A stretch of 64,000 nucleotides of DNA from Haloarcula sp. CBA1129. Its GTDB lineage: Archaea > Halobacteriota > Halobacteria > Halobacteriales > Haloarculaceae. Under the pieces are notes generated by a model. The model worked only from the letters and a program-made list of their open reading frames with translations, had not been told where the DNA came from and did no database searches. Both the position numbers and the translations under genes were made by a program. Below are positions 8,411-17,038 of the stretch, piece after piece; the stretch's first letter is position 1, and each line of letters opens with the position of its first letter. The stretch is taken from contig NZ_RKSM01000001.1 in assembly GCF_008729015.1 (NCBI RefSeq), forward strand, positions 1,922,001 through 1,986,000, written 5' to 3'.

Positions 8411-8726
8411 TGTGGTCGTTGCCTCCGCTCCTCTCTCTGGCCCAGTGGCATATGAAGGGGGATAGCGGGAAGTGCGAATTAAGTCGAATTTGTCCGAATT
8501 GAGTGTTCTCTCGTTTGTTTTAATTCGATTTAATCCCGATTTAGTGTGCGCTCACCACTCCGTCGGGTCCAGACCGGACTGCTGGATGGGATAGCTAGCG
8601 TGCGCGTCGCGTAGCCGGTCCGGTTGACGAAGACGTGGCCGAGGCGGTCAGGCAATAGCGGACAGGATCGGTCCCTGAAACCGCTGCCGGGGTAGCTTTT
8701 CATACCCGCGAGCCCAACGCTGGACC
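8411..8726. promoter_or_regulatory. 316-nt intergenic region with phased CGAATT copies
   Basis: No gene is supported here. Between 8475 and 8500 the hexamer CGAATT occurs three times with starts exactly 10 nt apart (8475, 8485, 8495). An inverted copy, AATTCG, lies at 8522-8527 in an AT-rich stretch. The region separates two divergent genes. The repeats are 65-117 nt upstream of the secreted-protein start, so they more likely belong to that promoter. A TTTTCATA-like element near 8697-8704 serves the DUF151 gene. Confidence 0.5.
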
Positions 8727-9188
8727 ATGGAATACGATGCCACGGTCGAAGGGGTCGGCGTCGGCGTCAGCGAGGAAGGGAGCGGCACGCCGGTCGTCCT
8801 GCTCCGTGCGCGTGAGGAGATTGTCCCCATCTTCGTCAGCAAGGATCAGGCCCAGTCGATGCAGTTGGCGATGGCCGGCGAGCCCTTCGAGCGCCCGCTC
8901 ACCCACGACCTGCTGGTCGAGATGGTGACGGAGTTCGGGGCCGCCATCGACCGGGTCCGTATTGACGATCTGGCCGACGGGACCTTCTACGGGAAGATCG
9001 ACGCGGAGCAGTACACCGACGACCGGCGCAAGGACATGGTGTTCGACGCCCGCCCTTCGGATGCTATCGCGGTTGCGCTCCGGGTGGATTGTCCGGTCGT
9101 CGTAACGGACGACGTTATCGACGAGGCCGGGCGACCGCCGGAGCAGTTCGATCAGGGCGGGAGCGGCAGCGAGGACCTCGGGCTGTGA
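8727..9188 (+). CDS. Bifunctional nuclease (DUF151) family protein
   Basis: A 153-residue protein with the DUF151 pattern: VVLLRAREEIVPIFVSKDQA, then HDLLVEMVTEFGAAIDRVRI, FYGKIDAE and the family signature DARPSDAIAVALRVDCPVVV. Family members have been reported as DNase/RNase-type nucleases, but the residues responsible are not certain to me, so the cellular role here is open. A TATA-like TTTTCATA about 26 nt before the ATG supports the start. Confidence 0.85.
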   Translation: MEYDATVEGVGVGVSEEGSGTPVVLLRAREEIVPIFVSKDQAQSMQLAMAGEPFERPLTHDLLVEMVTEFGAAIDRVRIDDLADGTFYGKIDAEQYTDDRRKDMVFDARPSDAIAVALRVDCPVVVTDDVIDEAGRPPEQFDQGGSGSEDLGL

Positions 9189-9231
9189 GAACGCGAAACC
9201 TTTCTGCGTCTGTCCGCCCTCGTGATGTGTG

Positions 9232-9906
9232 ATGGGGTACGAATCGGTCATCTTCGACAACGACGGCGTGTTGCTGACGCTAACGGACATGGACGCACAT
9301 TACGTCGGCGCGCGCCGGGCCTTCGAGGAACTCGGTGTTGTGTCGCCGTCGGCAGCCCACGTCGAGGCGATGAGTATCGGCGTGACGGTGCCCGAACTGA
9401 CCGATATCTGCACCCAGTACGATATCGACCCTGAGCGGTTCTTCCGGGCGCGTGACGAGGCACTGACCGAGGTTCAGCGGTCGCTCATCCGGGCCGGCGA
9501 GAAACAGCCCTACTCCGACGTATCCGTGCTCGGCCGACTGGACTGTCCGCTGGGCGTGGTGTCCTCGAACCAGCGTGAGACTGTCGCCTTCGCCTTCGAG
9601 CAGTTCGATATCGGCCATTACTTCGACACCGTCTGGGCCCGGGAGCCGACAGTCGAGAGTCTTCGGCGGAAGAAGCCGCGACCGTACTACATCGAGCGGG
9701 CGATGGCAGACCTCGACGTCAGCGACGCCCTGTTCGTCGGCGACAACGAATCCGACATCGAGGCCGCACACCGGGCCGGCATCGACTCGGCGTTTATCCG
9801 TCGCCCACATCGGGTCGACACTCAACTCGACGTGACGCCGGACCACGATGTGTCCGGCCTCGAAGACGTGGTTCGGATCGCTGGCCGGCATAGCGGGAGT
9901 GACTGA
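9232..9906 (+). CDS. HAD-superfamily hydrolase
   Basis: A 224-residue haloacid-dehalogenase-type phosphatase. Motif I is FDNDGVLLTL (residues 8-17; a phosphatase normally has DxD, here DND), motif II is VVSSNQ, the conserved Lys is in RRKKPRPYY, and motif III/IV is LFVGDNESDIEAA. A cap domain lies between motifs I and II. Substrate cannot be told from sequence; phosphoglycolate-type phosphatases are the nearest group. Start is the ATG at 9232; a GTG directly before it is possible. Confidence 0.85.
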   Translation: MGYESVIFDNDGVLLTLTDMDAHYVGARRAFEELGVVSPSAAHVEAMSIGVTVPELTDICTQYDIDPERFFRARDEALTEVQRSLIRAGEKQPYSDVSVLGRLDCPLGVVSSNQRETVAFAFEQFDIGHYFDTVWAREPTVESLRRKKPRPYYIERAMADLDVSDALFVGDNESDIEAAHRAGIDSAFIRRPHRVDTQLDVTPDHDVSGLEDVVRIAGRHSGSD

Positions 9907-9996
9907 GCCGTATCCACACCTAATAAATACACATCTATCCCGTTCTGGTACGTATACTGAAAGCAACCTTTCCCATGGCAAGTGCCGTAAAACGGT

Positions 9997-12450
9997 ATGG
10001 AGAAGCCGGTCGGTGGAACGGATGAGAACGAACAAGCGGCACGTGACACGCCGGCACAGCAGTCCCCCCCTGTGCTGTTGGAGACGCTCGCCGCGCGAAT
10101 GCCCGAGCCAGTGGTCGTTACCGCCGCAAGCGGAGAGATACAGACCGGGAACGACCATCTCTGTGACCTCCTCGACTCGGACCCGTCGGACGTGTTTGGG
10201 AGCCCAATAGCTGAGTTCTTCCCGGGATTGAGTGATGTTGACCTCGGAACCCACTGCAGTCAGTCGCCAGGAACACCGCTGGTGTCGTCGTGTTCCGTCG
10301 GTGATACGGACCAGTGGGTCGAGATTACCTTCGAGCCCCAGCAGTGGGACGGCGAGGCGCTGTACCTTGGTATCGTCCACGATATCACCGAGCGCCACGA
10401 GCGGACGGAGATGCTCGAACAGTACGAGCGCATCGTCGAGACCATCGAGGACGGGATATACACGCTTGACGAGGCGTTCACGATGCAGACGGTCAACAGC
10501 GCCGTCGAGTCGATGACCGGCTACGACAAGGACACACTGGTCGGGTCGAACGCGACGCTGCTGGCGGACGAATCAGTCATCGAGGACGCTGCGGAGATGT
10601 CACGGCAGTTCATCGAAGGTGAACGCGACGTGGGGACGCTGACGACGGACCTCAGAACGGCTGACGGGGACACGCTCCCGATAGAGACCAAGTTCACGAC
10701 GTACGACCGCGAAGACGGGAGCTACCGGCAAGTCGGCGTCGTTCGTGACATCTCGGACCGGAAGCGGTTCGAGGAGACGCTCGCGGCGTTACACGAGTCG
10801 ACCCGAAAGCTGTTACACACGGAAACGAAGACTGCCGTAGCAGAGCAGATACTCGACACGGCCGTCGACGTGCTGGAGCTCCCTGACGTGGGGATTTACC
10901 TGTTCGACCGAAGCGACAACACTCTCCATAGCGTCGGCGACGCCGGGGAGAACCGGAGTTCGTCAATCGGGCCGGGGGACAGCACAGTGTGGGACGTGTT
11001 CGTGCAGGACAGCGCCGTCGAGGTCGCCCCGGGAGAGAGTATCGACCTCGGGGTGGGCCCGGTCACGGTGGACGCGAAGCGACTCTGTCTCCCGCTCGAA
11101 GACCACGGCGTGTTCTACATCGAACTGGGCGAGCAACACAGCGACGCCAGAACGCGCGAGATGGTTGACCTGCTCGCTGCCAGCGCGGAAGCCGCGCTTG
11201 CGCGCGTCGACCGCGAGACGACGCTCCGCGAGCGCGAGGCCGAGCGCCGCGAACAGAACCGTGAGCTGCGACGGCTCAAGCAGGTCAACGCGATTATCCG
11301 CCGGATCGATCAGGTGCTCGTCGACGCGGAGACCACCGAGGAAATCGAGCAGGCGGTGTGTGACCAGTTGGCCGAATCACAGTGGTTCTCCTTCGCTTGG
11401 CTCGGCCGACAGGATGCGACGGAACTCGTGCCCAGAGCGTGGGCGGGTGACACCGCTAGCTATCTGGACGCCATCTCGCTGTCGCTGGAGCGCGACGGGG
11501 GGCCGCCGGCCGTCCAGACTGCCCAGTCCGAAGCAATGACTATCATCCCGTCAGTGGCAGACAACCTCCGGGGAGACCACTGGCGGACGGAAGCGCTGTC
11601 TCGCGAGTTCCAGTCAGCGCTCAGTATCCCACTCGAATACGACGACTTCGTCTACGGGGTCCTGACAGTGTACGCCGAGCAGGAAAACGGGTTCGACGAG
11701 ATGCTGCAGGAGGTGTTCGCCGAACTCGGTGAGACCATCGCGAACGCGATACGGGAGGTCGAGTCCCGACAGCGACGGGCCGGCGACGGAACCGTCGAAC
11801 TTGAACTATCACTGTCAGCCCCACAGTCGTTCCTGACACAGCTCTCAGATCGGGTCGGCGTACAGGTCGTCTGTGAGGGAGCCGTACAGCGCAGCGACGG
11901 GGCGATCCGTCTCTTCCTCGCGATCTCGGACTGTGACCCGACTGTCGTCGAGGAGCAGATGCTGTCGATGGCTCGTGTTGACACAGCACGAGCGATTTCG
12001 ACCGACCAGTCCGACGGGCTTTACGAAGTCGTCGTGACGGGCCAGACCGTCGCGGAGACGCTACTGGAACAGGGCGGGCGGTTGAAATCGATCCGAACGT
12101 CGACGGGCGGACTCACGGTGACCGTTGTCGTCTCGGGTGAAACCGATGTCCGGCAGTTCGTCGAACAGCTCGGCGAACGCTACGCCAACGTCGCACTGAT
12201 CGCGCGCCGTGACGGCTCACAGTCCGACGGTCAGAGAGACGGGACGGTCCGGTCGGCACTGGAAGAGCAACTCACCGACAGACAGCTCGAAGTGCTCCAG
12301 ACAGCGTATCTGAGTGGCTTTTTCGACTGGCCCCGGGAGACGACCGGTCAGGAGATCGCGTCCAGTCTGGACGTGTCACAGCCGACGGTCAATCGGCATC
12401 TTCGCGTCAGCGAGCGAAAACTGCTCGAACTCGTGTTCGGCGATAGCTGA
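9997..12450 (+). CDS. PAS-PAS-GAF-GAF-Bat/HTH_10 transcriptional regulator
   Basis: An 817-residue Bat-type regulator. Domains in order: PAS (about 25-135, with GIVHDITERHERTE as a PAC-like end), PAS (about 140-255, ending GVVRDISDRKRFEE), GAF (about 265-400), a coiled linker with RREQNRELRRLKQVN, GAF (about 425-590), the Bat-associated domain (about 605-745), and an HTH_10 DNA-binding domain (LTDRQLEVLQTAYLSGFFDW, then SLDVSQPTVNRHL). The family is named after the bacterio-opsin activator. No phosphoacceptor receiver domain is present, so the signal is probably sensed directly by the PAS/GAF domains. HalOD1 follows 100 nt downstream. Confidence 0.88.
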   Translation: MEKPVGGTDENEQAARDTPAQQSPPVLLETLAARMPEPVVVTAASGEIQTGNDHLCDLLDSDPSDVFGSPIAEFFPGLSDVDLGTHCSQSPGTPLVSSCSVGDTDQWVEITFEPQQWDGEALYLGIVHDITERHERTEMLEQYERIVETIEDGIYTLDEAFTMQTVNSAVESMTGYDKDTLVGSNATLLADESVIEDAAEMSRQFIEGERDVGTLTTDLRTADGDTLPIETKFTTYDREDGSYRQVGVVRDISDRKRFEETLAALHESTRKLLHTETKTAVAEQILDTAVDVLELPDVGIYLFDRSDNTLHSVGDAGENRSSSIGPGDSTVWDVFVQDSAVEVAPGESIDLGVGPVTVDAKRLCLPLEDHGVFYIELGEQHSDARTREMVDLLAASAEAALARVDRETTLREREAERREQNRELRRLKQVNAIIRRIDQVLVDAETTEEIEQAVCDQLAESQWFSFAWLGRQDATELVPRAWAGDTASYLDAISLSLERDGGPPAVQTAQSEAMTIIPSVADNLRGDHWRTEALSREFQSALSIPLEYDDFVYGVLTVYAEQENGFDEMLQEVFAELGETIANAIREVESRQRRAGDGTVELELSLSAPQSFLTQLSDRVGVQVVCEGAVQRSDGAIRLFLAISDCDPTVVEEQMLSMARVDTARAISTDQSDGLYEVVVTGQTVAETLLEQGGRLKSIRTSTGGLTVTVVVSGETDVRQFVEQLGERYANVALIARRDGSQSDGQRDGTVRSALEEQLTDRQLEVLQTAYLSGFFDWPRETTGQEIASSLDVSQPTVNRHLRVSERKLLELVFGDS

Positions 12451-12549
12451 TCCCGGCGCTATACTATTAGTGACCAGTCCGGCAGACTGTATCTGTATAG
12501 CCACAATCGCCTTTTCAGTCACCAATCAAGAGACAAACAGCGACGACCC

Positions 12550-12849
12550 ATGTCCCAAGCAAAACTGGTCTACAGACCGACACCCAACGAACCGCTGAGC
12601 GAAACCATCGTCCACGCCGTGGCCGACACGCTGGGTGTCGACCCCGTCGATCTTGATGACCGAATCAGTGACTGTATCGACCCTGATGCGCTTGACCGAC
12701 TGTTTCGTCCCGATACGGACGGTACACCGAGTCCTGACGGACTCGTCGTATTCAGTATGGCTGGCTGTCGTATCGAAGTCGAAGGGAACCGTTCGGTGCT
12801 AGTGACACCGTCCCGTGACGTCTCGGCGGCTACCGAACTCGAAGCGTAG
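12550..12849 (+). CDS. HalOD1 output-domain protein
   Basis: A 99-residue stand-alone Halobacterial output domain 1: SETIVHAVADTLGVDPVDLD, then a DALDRLF region and VFSMAGCRIEVEGNRSVLV. HalOD1 is a haloarchaea-specific signalling domain of unknown mechanism that often accompanies sensor and Bat-type proteins. It follows the PAS/GAF/Bat regulator on the same strand, which suggests a shared pathway. Confidence 0.8.
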   Translation: MSQAKLVYRPTPNEPLSETIVHAVADTLGVDPVDLDDRISDCIDPDALDRLFRPDTDGTPSPDGLVVFSMAGCRIEVEGNRSVLVTPSRDVSAATELEA

Positions 12850-13114
12850 GCTCAGTCTGCGGCCATGCTACTGCTGTGTGTTGACCGTATTTAGAAGGGG
12901 TACTACTGCCCATATCCGTATTATTGTCACCTTATTTTACTCTCTCGGTTAGCTGGATTTTGAATTTTTCAGTAAGTAGATGTTTCTTTCGCGGTAGCAA
13001 TTGAAAAACTGGTACGTAAATTGGATCAAGTCCGACCAAGTATATTGTTAATAGTATATTACTAGTACCCTACTCGTCAGTACCACTATAAGTGCAACTT
13101 TGCCTCTCGATTGT
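12850..13114. promoter_or_regulatory. AT-rich intergenic region with a strong TATA box at 13087-13091
   Basis: This stretch is much richer in A/T than its neighbours, with runs such as TTATTTTACTC and GTATATTGTTAATAG. Its key element is CTATAAG at 13086-13092, centred 26 nt before the ATG at 13115. No reading frame in the rest of the region looks like a gene. The AT-richness may mark a regulatory region or acquired DNA. Confidence 0.5.
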
Positions 13115-13258
13115 ATGGACAGCGAACAACGACTGATCGAAGCCAGCTCGCAGGGCACGGGCAACGAGGCGGTACTCGTTCAACCGAATGCAAAACCGAT
13201 GGGCAAAACGCGGTTAATCAAACATTATTACCCGGGCGGTGAGTCCGATGAGTGTTGA
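13115..13258 (+). CDS. 47-residue ORF overlapping the terpene-synthase-like gene
   Basis: Reads MDSEQRLIEASSQGTGNEAV, then LVQPNAKPMGKTRLIKHYYP and GGESDEC before TGA. The ATG sits 26 nt after the centre of a canonical TATA box (13087-13091), so a leaderless transcript would start at this codon. It overlaps the next gene by 11 nt, which suggests translational coupling. It ends in a single Cys next to a basic/aromatic stretch. It could be a regulatory leader, a small partner protein or a peptide substrate; nothing in it lets me choose. Confidence 0.55.
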   Translation: MDSEQRLIEASSQGTGNEAVLVQPNAKPMGKTRLIKHYYPGGESDEC

Positions 13259-14216
13259 GTCTCCCTCGGCTGATGCACAGGACCTTCTCGAAGAGGTTCG
13301 GACAACCAGTCTCCCCGACAGGGTTGCAGAACTGGCAGACGAGTACGAGCGGGTCTGTGGCGAGCGTGATCGGTTCCTCTGGCAGTGGATCTACTCGCTG
13401 TTCCCCGAGTTCACGCTCTCTTCTGTTCATCCGGACCACGCCGACCACGTCCGGACGCAGAAGACGATTCTCACGATGTACGTCACAATGCTTGACGACA
13501 TCGTCGAGAACGACGGGGACCGGGACACCTTCGAGGAGGCCCGGCGCCTCGTCCAAAACCCGTCGGCCGTGGACCCGAGCCGTGCGGCGGTAAGCGAGGA
13601 CTATTTCTCCTTTATCGAGCGTGTGTGGCGGGAGTTCGAGGGCGGACTGACTGAGGCGCCCCGCGTCGACGAGTTCTACGACGTGTTTACTTACGATATG
13701 CGGCAGACACTGAACGCCATGGACTACAGCGCGGTCGTCAACGAGAACCCCCGAATCGCGAATCTCAGCGGGGCGGAAACCTACGGGGCACATAACATGG
13801 TAATGTTCCCCTACGCGGCCGTCGACCTCATGTACTCGCCGGAGTTTGCGCTTGCCGACTACGGCACGGTTCGGGACCTCATCTGGGACCTGCAGGAGAT
13901 GGCCCGGATCGGCAACTGGCTCACGACTTGGGAGCGGGAAGTCAAAGAGGGGGATTACACCGCGGGGATCGTCGTCCTCGCACTCCAAGAAGGGTTCGTC
14001 ACGCCCGAAGAGCTGGAAAACCCCGACGGGAAAGCCGAACTCATCGACAAGATCAAAGCCGAACAGTTCGAGACCAAGTTCCGAGAGCGGTGGGCCGACA
14101 TCTACCAGTCCGTGCGTGACCGCGAGTTTGACACGGAAAGCGTTGATCTCGATGCGCTGGTCCGGGGCATGGAAACAGTGTTCCAGTACCACGAAGCCAG
14201 CCGCGGATACAAATAG
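13248..14216 (+). CDS. Class I terpene-synthase-like protein
   Basis: A 322-residue all-helical protein with both metal-binding motifs of class I terpene synthases: the Asp-rich LDDIVEND (Asp83-Asp84) and an NSE-like N223-W-L-T-T227-W-E-R-E231, matching (N/D)-x-x-x-(S/T)-x-x-x-E. The 140-residue spacing fits the family. The usual Asp after the Asn is Trp, so activity is not assured. The known reaction type is ionisation and cyclisation of a prenyl diphosphate; the product cannot be predicted. Start at 13248 lies within the end of the small upstream ORF; an ATG 9 nt earlier is also possible. Confidence 0.72.
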   Translation: MSVESPSADAQDLLEEVRTTSLPDRVAELADEYERVCGERDRFLWQWIYSLFPEFTLSSVHPDHADHVRTQKTILTMYVTMLDDIVENDGDRDTFEEARRLVQNPSAVDPSRAAVSEDYFSFIERVWREFEGGLTEAPRVDEFYDVFTYDMRQTLNAMDYSAVVNENPRIANLSGAETYGAHNMVMFPYAAVDLMYSPEFALADYGTVRDLIWDLQEMARIGNWLTTWEREVKEGDYTAGIVVLALQEGFVTPEELENPDGKAELIDKIKAEQFETKFRERWADIYQSVRDREFDTESVDLDALVRGMETVFQYHEASRGYK

Positions 14217-14288
14217 CAGAGCGATATTTTGTGGCCCGCTGCAGGGCCGGACGGTTTTGCGTGCTTGAAACAGGGAGCTGTCGTGCCG

Positions 14289-15833
14289 TCAGTCGTCAGC
14301 GACGAGCGGGTCCTCGTCGTCGGCGACGAGGCGGTCCATCGCGTCGACCATCGCACGCACGGACGCCCGAGTGATATCGGAGTCACTGGCGGAGACGACG
14401 ACGTGGTCGTCGCCGCGTGACATCTCGATTTCGACCGTGACGAGCGCATCGGTCCCGCCCGTGATGGCGTCGACGTGGTAGTCTTCGAGCGTCGCGTCGG
14501 CGGTGTGAGACAGCGCTACCTCGGCAGCATTCATCGCGGCGTCGACCGGCCCGGAGCCGACCGCTGCCTCCTTGCGCTCCTCGCCGTCGACCGCGAGCCG
14601 GACGCTCGCTGTCGGCGTATCGGAGCCGGAAACGGCGGTCAGGCCGAGCAGTTCGACCCGGCGGTCGCGTGCGTCACCAGTCACCTCGTCGGCGATGGTC
14701 AGCAGGTCGGCGTCGGTGACGCGCTTGCCGCGGTCGCCGATCTCCTTGACGCGGTTGACGATCTCCGAGAGCTGGTCATCGGTGACCTCGACGTCGTGTT
14801 CGTCGAGGGCGGCCTCGACACCGGCCCGGCCCGCGTGCTTGCCGAGTGCGAGACGGCGTTCGCGGCCCACCTTCTCCGGCGGATACGGCTCGTACATCGA
14901 GTCGTCCTTGAGCGTGCCGTCGGTGTGGATGCCGGACTCGTGGGTGAAGGCGTTCTCCCCGACAACCGCCTTGTTGGGGGCCAGTGGGATGCCGGTTCGG
15001 TTGGCGATGAGCTGGGCGAGGTCGTACACCTCGGTGAGATCCATTGACTCGACGCCGTAGCCGTGGTCGAGCGCGATGGCTATCTCTTCGAGGGCGACGT
15101 TGCCGGCGCGCTCACCAATACCGTTTATCGTCCCGTGGACGAGGTCGGCCCCGGCACCGAGCGAGACGAGGGCGTTCGTCACCGCGAGCCCTAAGTCGTC
15201 GTGGGTGTGGGTGCTGACCGGTCCTAGATCCGAGAGCCGGGACACGCATTCGAGCGCGCGGTCCGGCGTCGCGTGGCCGACAGTGTCGGCCCAGCAGATG
15301 CGGTCCGCGCCGGCCTCGATAGCGGCCCCGAGCAGTTCTTCGAGGTAGTCCAGATCGGCACGCGAGCCGTCCTCGCCGATGACCTCGACCCAGAGCCCGT
15401 GATCGGCGGCGTACTCCACCAGTTCGACAGTGTTGTCGACGTTCTCGGACTTGGAGGTGCCGACCTTCTGCTCTACGTGCTTATCACTGGCCGGGACAAC
15501 GAGATTGATACCGTCGACACCACAGTCGAGCGCGAGGTCGATATCGTTCTGGATACCGCGACAGAAGCTGGTGACGGTACTGTCGAGGTCAAGCCCTGCG
15601 ACGCGAGAAATCGTTTCGCGCTCGCCGGGGCCGGTACAGGCGCTCCCGGCCTCGATGACGTCGATACGCGCCGCGTCAAGCGAGCGGGCGATGTCGGCCT
15701 TGTCGTCCGGCGTCAGTGAGACGCCGGGGGCCTGCTCACCGTCGCGCAGTGTCGTGTCGAGAAACTGTACCTCACCGACATCTGAGAGCGCACGCATCGC
15801 TGGGTGCCCCTCGAACAATGTGTTCTGACTCAC
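14289..15833 (-). CDS. (R)-citramalate synthase or 2-isopropylmalate synthase
   Basis: A 514-residue LeuA/CimA-type enzyme. The catalytic domain begins VQFLDTTLRDGEQAPGVSLT (signature at about residues 27-45), followed by the metal-binding THTHDDLGLAVTNAL and GTINGIGERAGNVALEE. A central helical region (GKHAGRAG) and a C-terminal LeuA allosteric regulatory domain are present. The haloarchaeal type with this N-terminus is often assigned to citramalate synthesis (isoleucine); sequence alone does not separate it from leucine synthesis. I chose the GTG at 15833, which keeps NTLFEGHP; the ATG at 15797 is the alternative. Short leader ORFs lie directly upstream. Confidence 0.82.
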   Translation of the reverse strand: MSQNTLFEGHPAMRALSDVGEVQFLDTTLRDGEQAPGVSLTPDDKADIARSLDAARIDVIEAGSACTGPGERETISRVAGLDLDSTVTSFCRGIQNDIDLALDCGVDGINLVVPASDKHVEQKVGTSKSENVDNTVELVEYAADHGLWVEVIGEDGSRADLDYLEELLGAAIEAGADRICWADTVGHATPDRALECVSRLSDLGPVSTHTHDDLGLAVTNALVSLGAGADLVHGTINGIGERAGNVALEEIAIALDHGYGVESMDLTEVYDLAQLIANRTGIPLAPNKAVVGENAFTHESGIHTDGTLKDDSMYEPYPPEKVGRERRLALGKHAGRAGVEAALDEHDVEVTDDQLSEIVNRVKEIGDRGKRVTDADLLTIADEVTGDARDRRVELLGLTAVSGSDTPTASVRLAVDGEERKEAAVGSGPVDAAMNAAEVALSHTADATLEDYHVDAITGGTDALVTVEIEMSRGDDHVVVSASDSDITRASVRAMVDAMDRLVADDEDPLVADD

Positions 15834-15847
15834 AGAAGATACTCCAT
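15830..15847 (-). other. Five-codon ORF MEYLL between leader ORF and synthase start
   Basis: ATG GAG TAT CTT CTG TGA. Its ATG overlaps the TGA of the leader ORF by 1 nt (TGATG) and its TGA overlaps the GTG start of the synthase by 2 nt (GTGA). Two of five codons are leucine. A run this short can occur by chance; the double overlap is what makes it notable. Confidence 0.3.
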
Positions 15848-15918
15848 CACGCGCCACGAATTTCGCGGCCAGCCGCCTCGCGGCGACTTCCTCTATCCTC
15901 CGTCGGGTGTTCCGACAT
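15847..15918 (-). CDS. 23-residue leader ORF upstream of the citramalate/isopropylmalate synthase
   Basis: Reads MSEHPTEDRGSRREAAGREI then RGA and TGA. A TATA-like TTTTAG lies at 15946-15951 on the minus strand, about 30 nt before this ATG, so a leaderless transcript would begin here. The coding sequence also forms a GCCGC/GCGGC-type hairpin (around 15871-15885). An in-frame ATG at 15942 is too close to the TATA element to be used. A role as a translated attenuator is inference. Confidence 0.45.
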   Translation of the reverse strand: MSEHPTEDRGSRREAAGREIRGA

Positions 15919-15990
15919 AGTGGTGTCTACTCTAATCTTCATAGTCTAAAAGGTGACGGAACTACCTATCACGTCCCACGCCAATCGCAC

Positions 15991-16338
15991 TCACGACTCA
16001 AGACGGACCGTATCGCCCTCCGAAACGCCTGACGCCGCGCCACCGGGCAGCTCGATGACAGTGTCAGCGTTCGCGTAGCCGACCGACCGCCAAGGCTGTA
16101 GGGTTTCGACGGCTTGCACCTCTTCGTCGACGAGCCAGAGCACGTCAAGCGGGAACCGGACAAACAGCATGTGGATGAACTGTCGACTCGCGTGGTCGAA
16201 GGGAAAGACGAGCGCGTAGTCGTCGGGGATAGATGACCGGAACATCAGCCCCCGGCCCTGTTCGAATATCGACTCGGCGTATTCCACCTCTGTCGCCAGC
16301 GGCCGAGCCGCGCCGTCGGGATCGTAGACGAGCCGCAT
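15991..16338 (-). CDS. DUF192 family protein
   Basis: A 115-residue protein with the DUF192 pattern: AESIFEQGRGLMFRSSIPDD, then LVFPFDHASRQFIHMLFVRFPLD... and VDEEVQAVETLQPW followed by a C-terminal strand region with VIELPGG. DUF192 proteins are small beta-rich proteins of unknown role found in bacteria and archaea. No signal peptide is seen here. Start at 16338 (MRLVYDPDG) is the only one that gives the usual length. Confidence 0.82.
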   Translation of the reverse strand: MRLVYDPDGAARPLATEVEYAESIFEQGRGLMFRSSIPDDYALVFPFDHASRQFIHMLFVRFPLDVLWLVDEEVQAVETLQPWRSVGYANADTVIELPGGAASGVSEGDTVRLES

Positions 16339-16419
16339 ACCACCGCGGAAGTCAGGGGCAGGGAAAAGCGTTCTGTCGGAACAGTGGGTTTGAGGGGCCA
16401 CAGACCTGTATCGTGACCT

Positions 16420-16968
16420 ATGGAGAAGGCCCCCGGGGGCACGTCCGTCGGCGTCGACGACCCGTACGACCACGTCAAGCGGTGTGACTTCGTCACTGAC
16501 GAGGGGAAGTGTCGGTGGGCGCGTGAACACGGCCACCACGACCCCGAGTTCGCCAACGCCCGGAGCGCCGACGACTTTCGCTGTCCGGCGGCAATTGCGC
16601 CGGACGATGCGGACGCGGATGCGGAGCCGGAGTGGGACTGGGGTGACTGCCCGCATTTCCGCTCGCGGAACCACGACCGGGAATGCGTTCGCTGCGGACT
16701 CGAAGAGCGGCGGATGGCCCACTCCGAGGACCGACCGCTACTGGAGGAACACCACCTCTCGTACCGCGACGGCGGCGGTGAGCTATCACACGAAATAACA
16801 GTATTTCTCTGTCGGTGGTGTCACGCGAAGGTTCACCAGTCGTGGGCACGGCTCGACGACGACGCGAATCCAGACCCTGACGCTATCGCACAGCAGGAAC
16901 AGCGACGCTCTAAGGAGCAATCTGAACTGGGCTTCGAATCGGCTGCCGACCGCTACGACGACTCGTAG
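16420..16968 (+). CDS. Cys/His-rich zinc-binding protein with HNH-like C-terminal half
   Basis: A 182-residue acidic protein. The first half has scattered Cys/His (RCDFVTDEGKCRWAREHGHH and FRCPAA). The second half has CPHF, ECVRCG and then LEEHHLSYRD followed by FLCRWCHAKVH, which resembles the HNH beta-beta-alpha metal fold: His-His, two Cys-x-x-Cys and a final His. The central Asn expected before LCxxC in active HNH nucleases is not obvious here. It may therefore be a zinc-binding structural domain rather than a nuclease. Confidence 0.68.
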   Translation: MEKAPGGTSVGVDDPYDHVKRCDFVTDEGKCRWAREHGHHDPEFANARSADDFRCPAAIAPDDADADAEPEWDWGDCPHFRSRNHDRECVRCGLEERRMAHSEDRPLLEEHHLSYRDGGGELSHEITVFLCRWCHAKVHQSWARLDDDANPDPDAIAQQEQRRSKEQSELGFESAADRYDDS

Positions 16969-17038
16969 CCGCCCTGAGTATCAATTCTGATATTCAGAGG
17001 TGGACGGATAAGTAGGTACACAGTAACTGATTAGTATA

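Noticed and set aside
9280-10398. 372-codon minus-strand reading frame
   Set aside because: It is the shadow of the HAD and Bat-type genes; third-position GC bias belongs to the plus strand and the translation has no family pattern.
13218-14192. 324-codon minus-strand frame opposite the terpene-synthase-like gene
   Set aside because: The plus strand carries both metal motifs and the promoter; the opposite frame is an artefact of high GC.
15919-15942. Upstream ATG extending the synthase leader ORF to 31 codons
   Set aside because: It lies only about 5-10 nt from the TATA-like element, so it would not be in the transcript.
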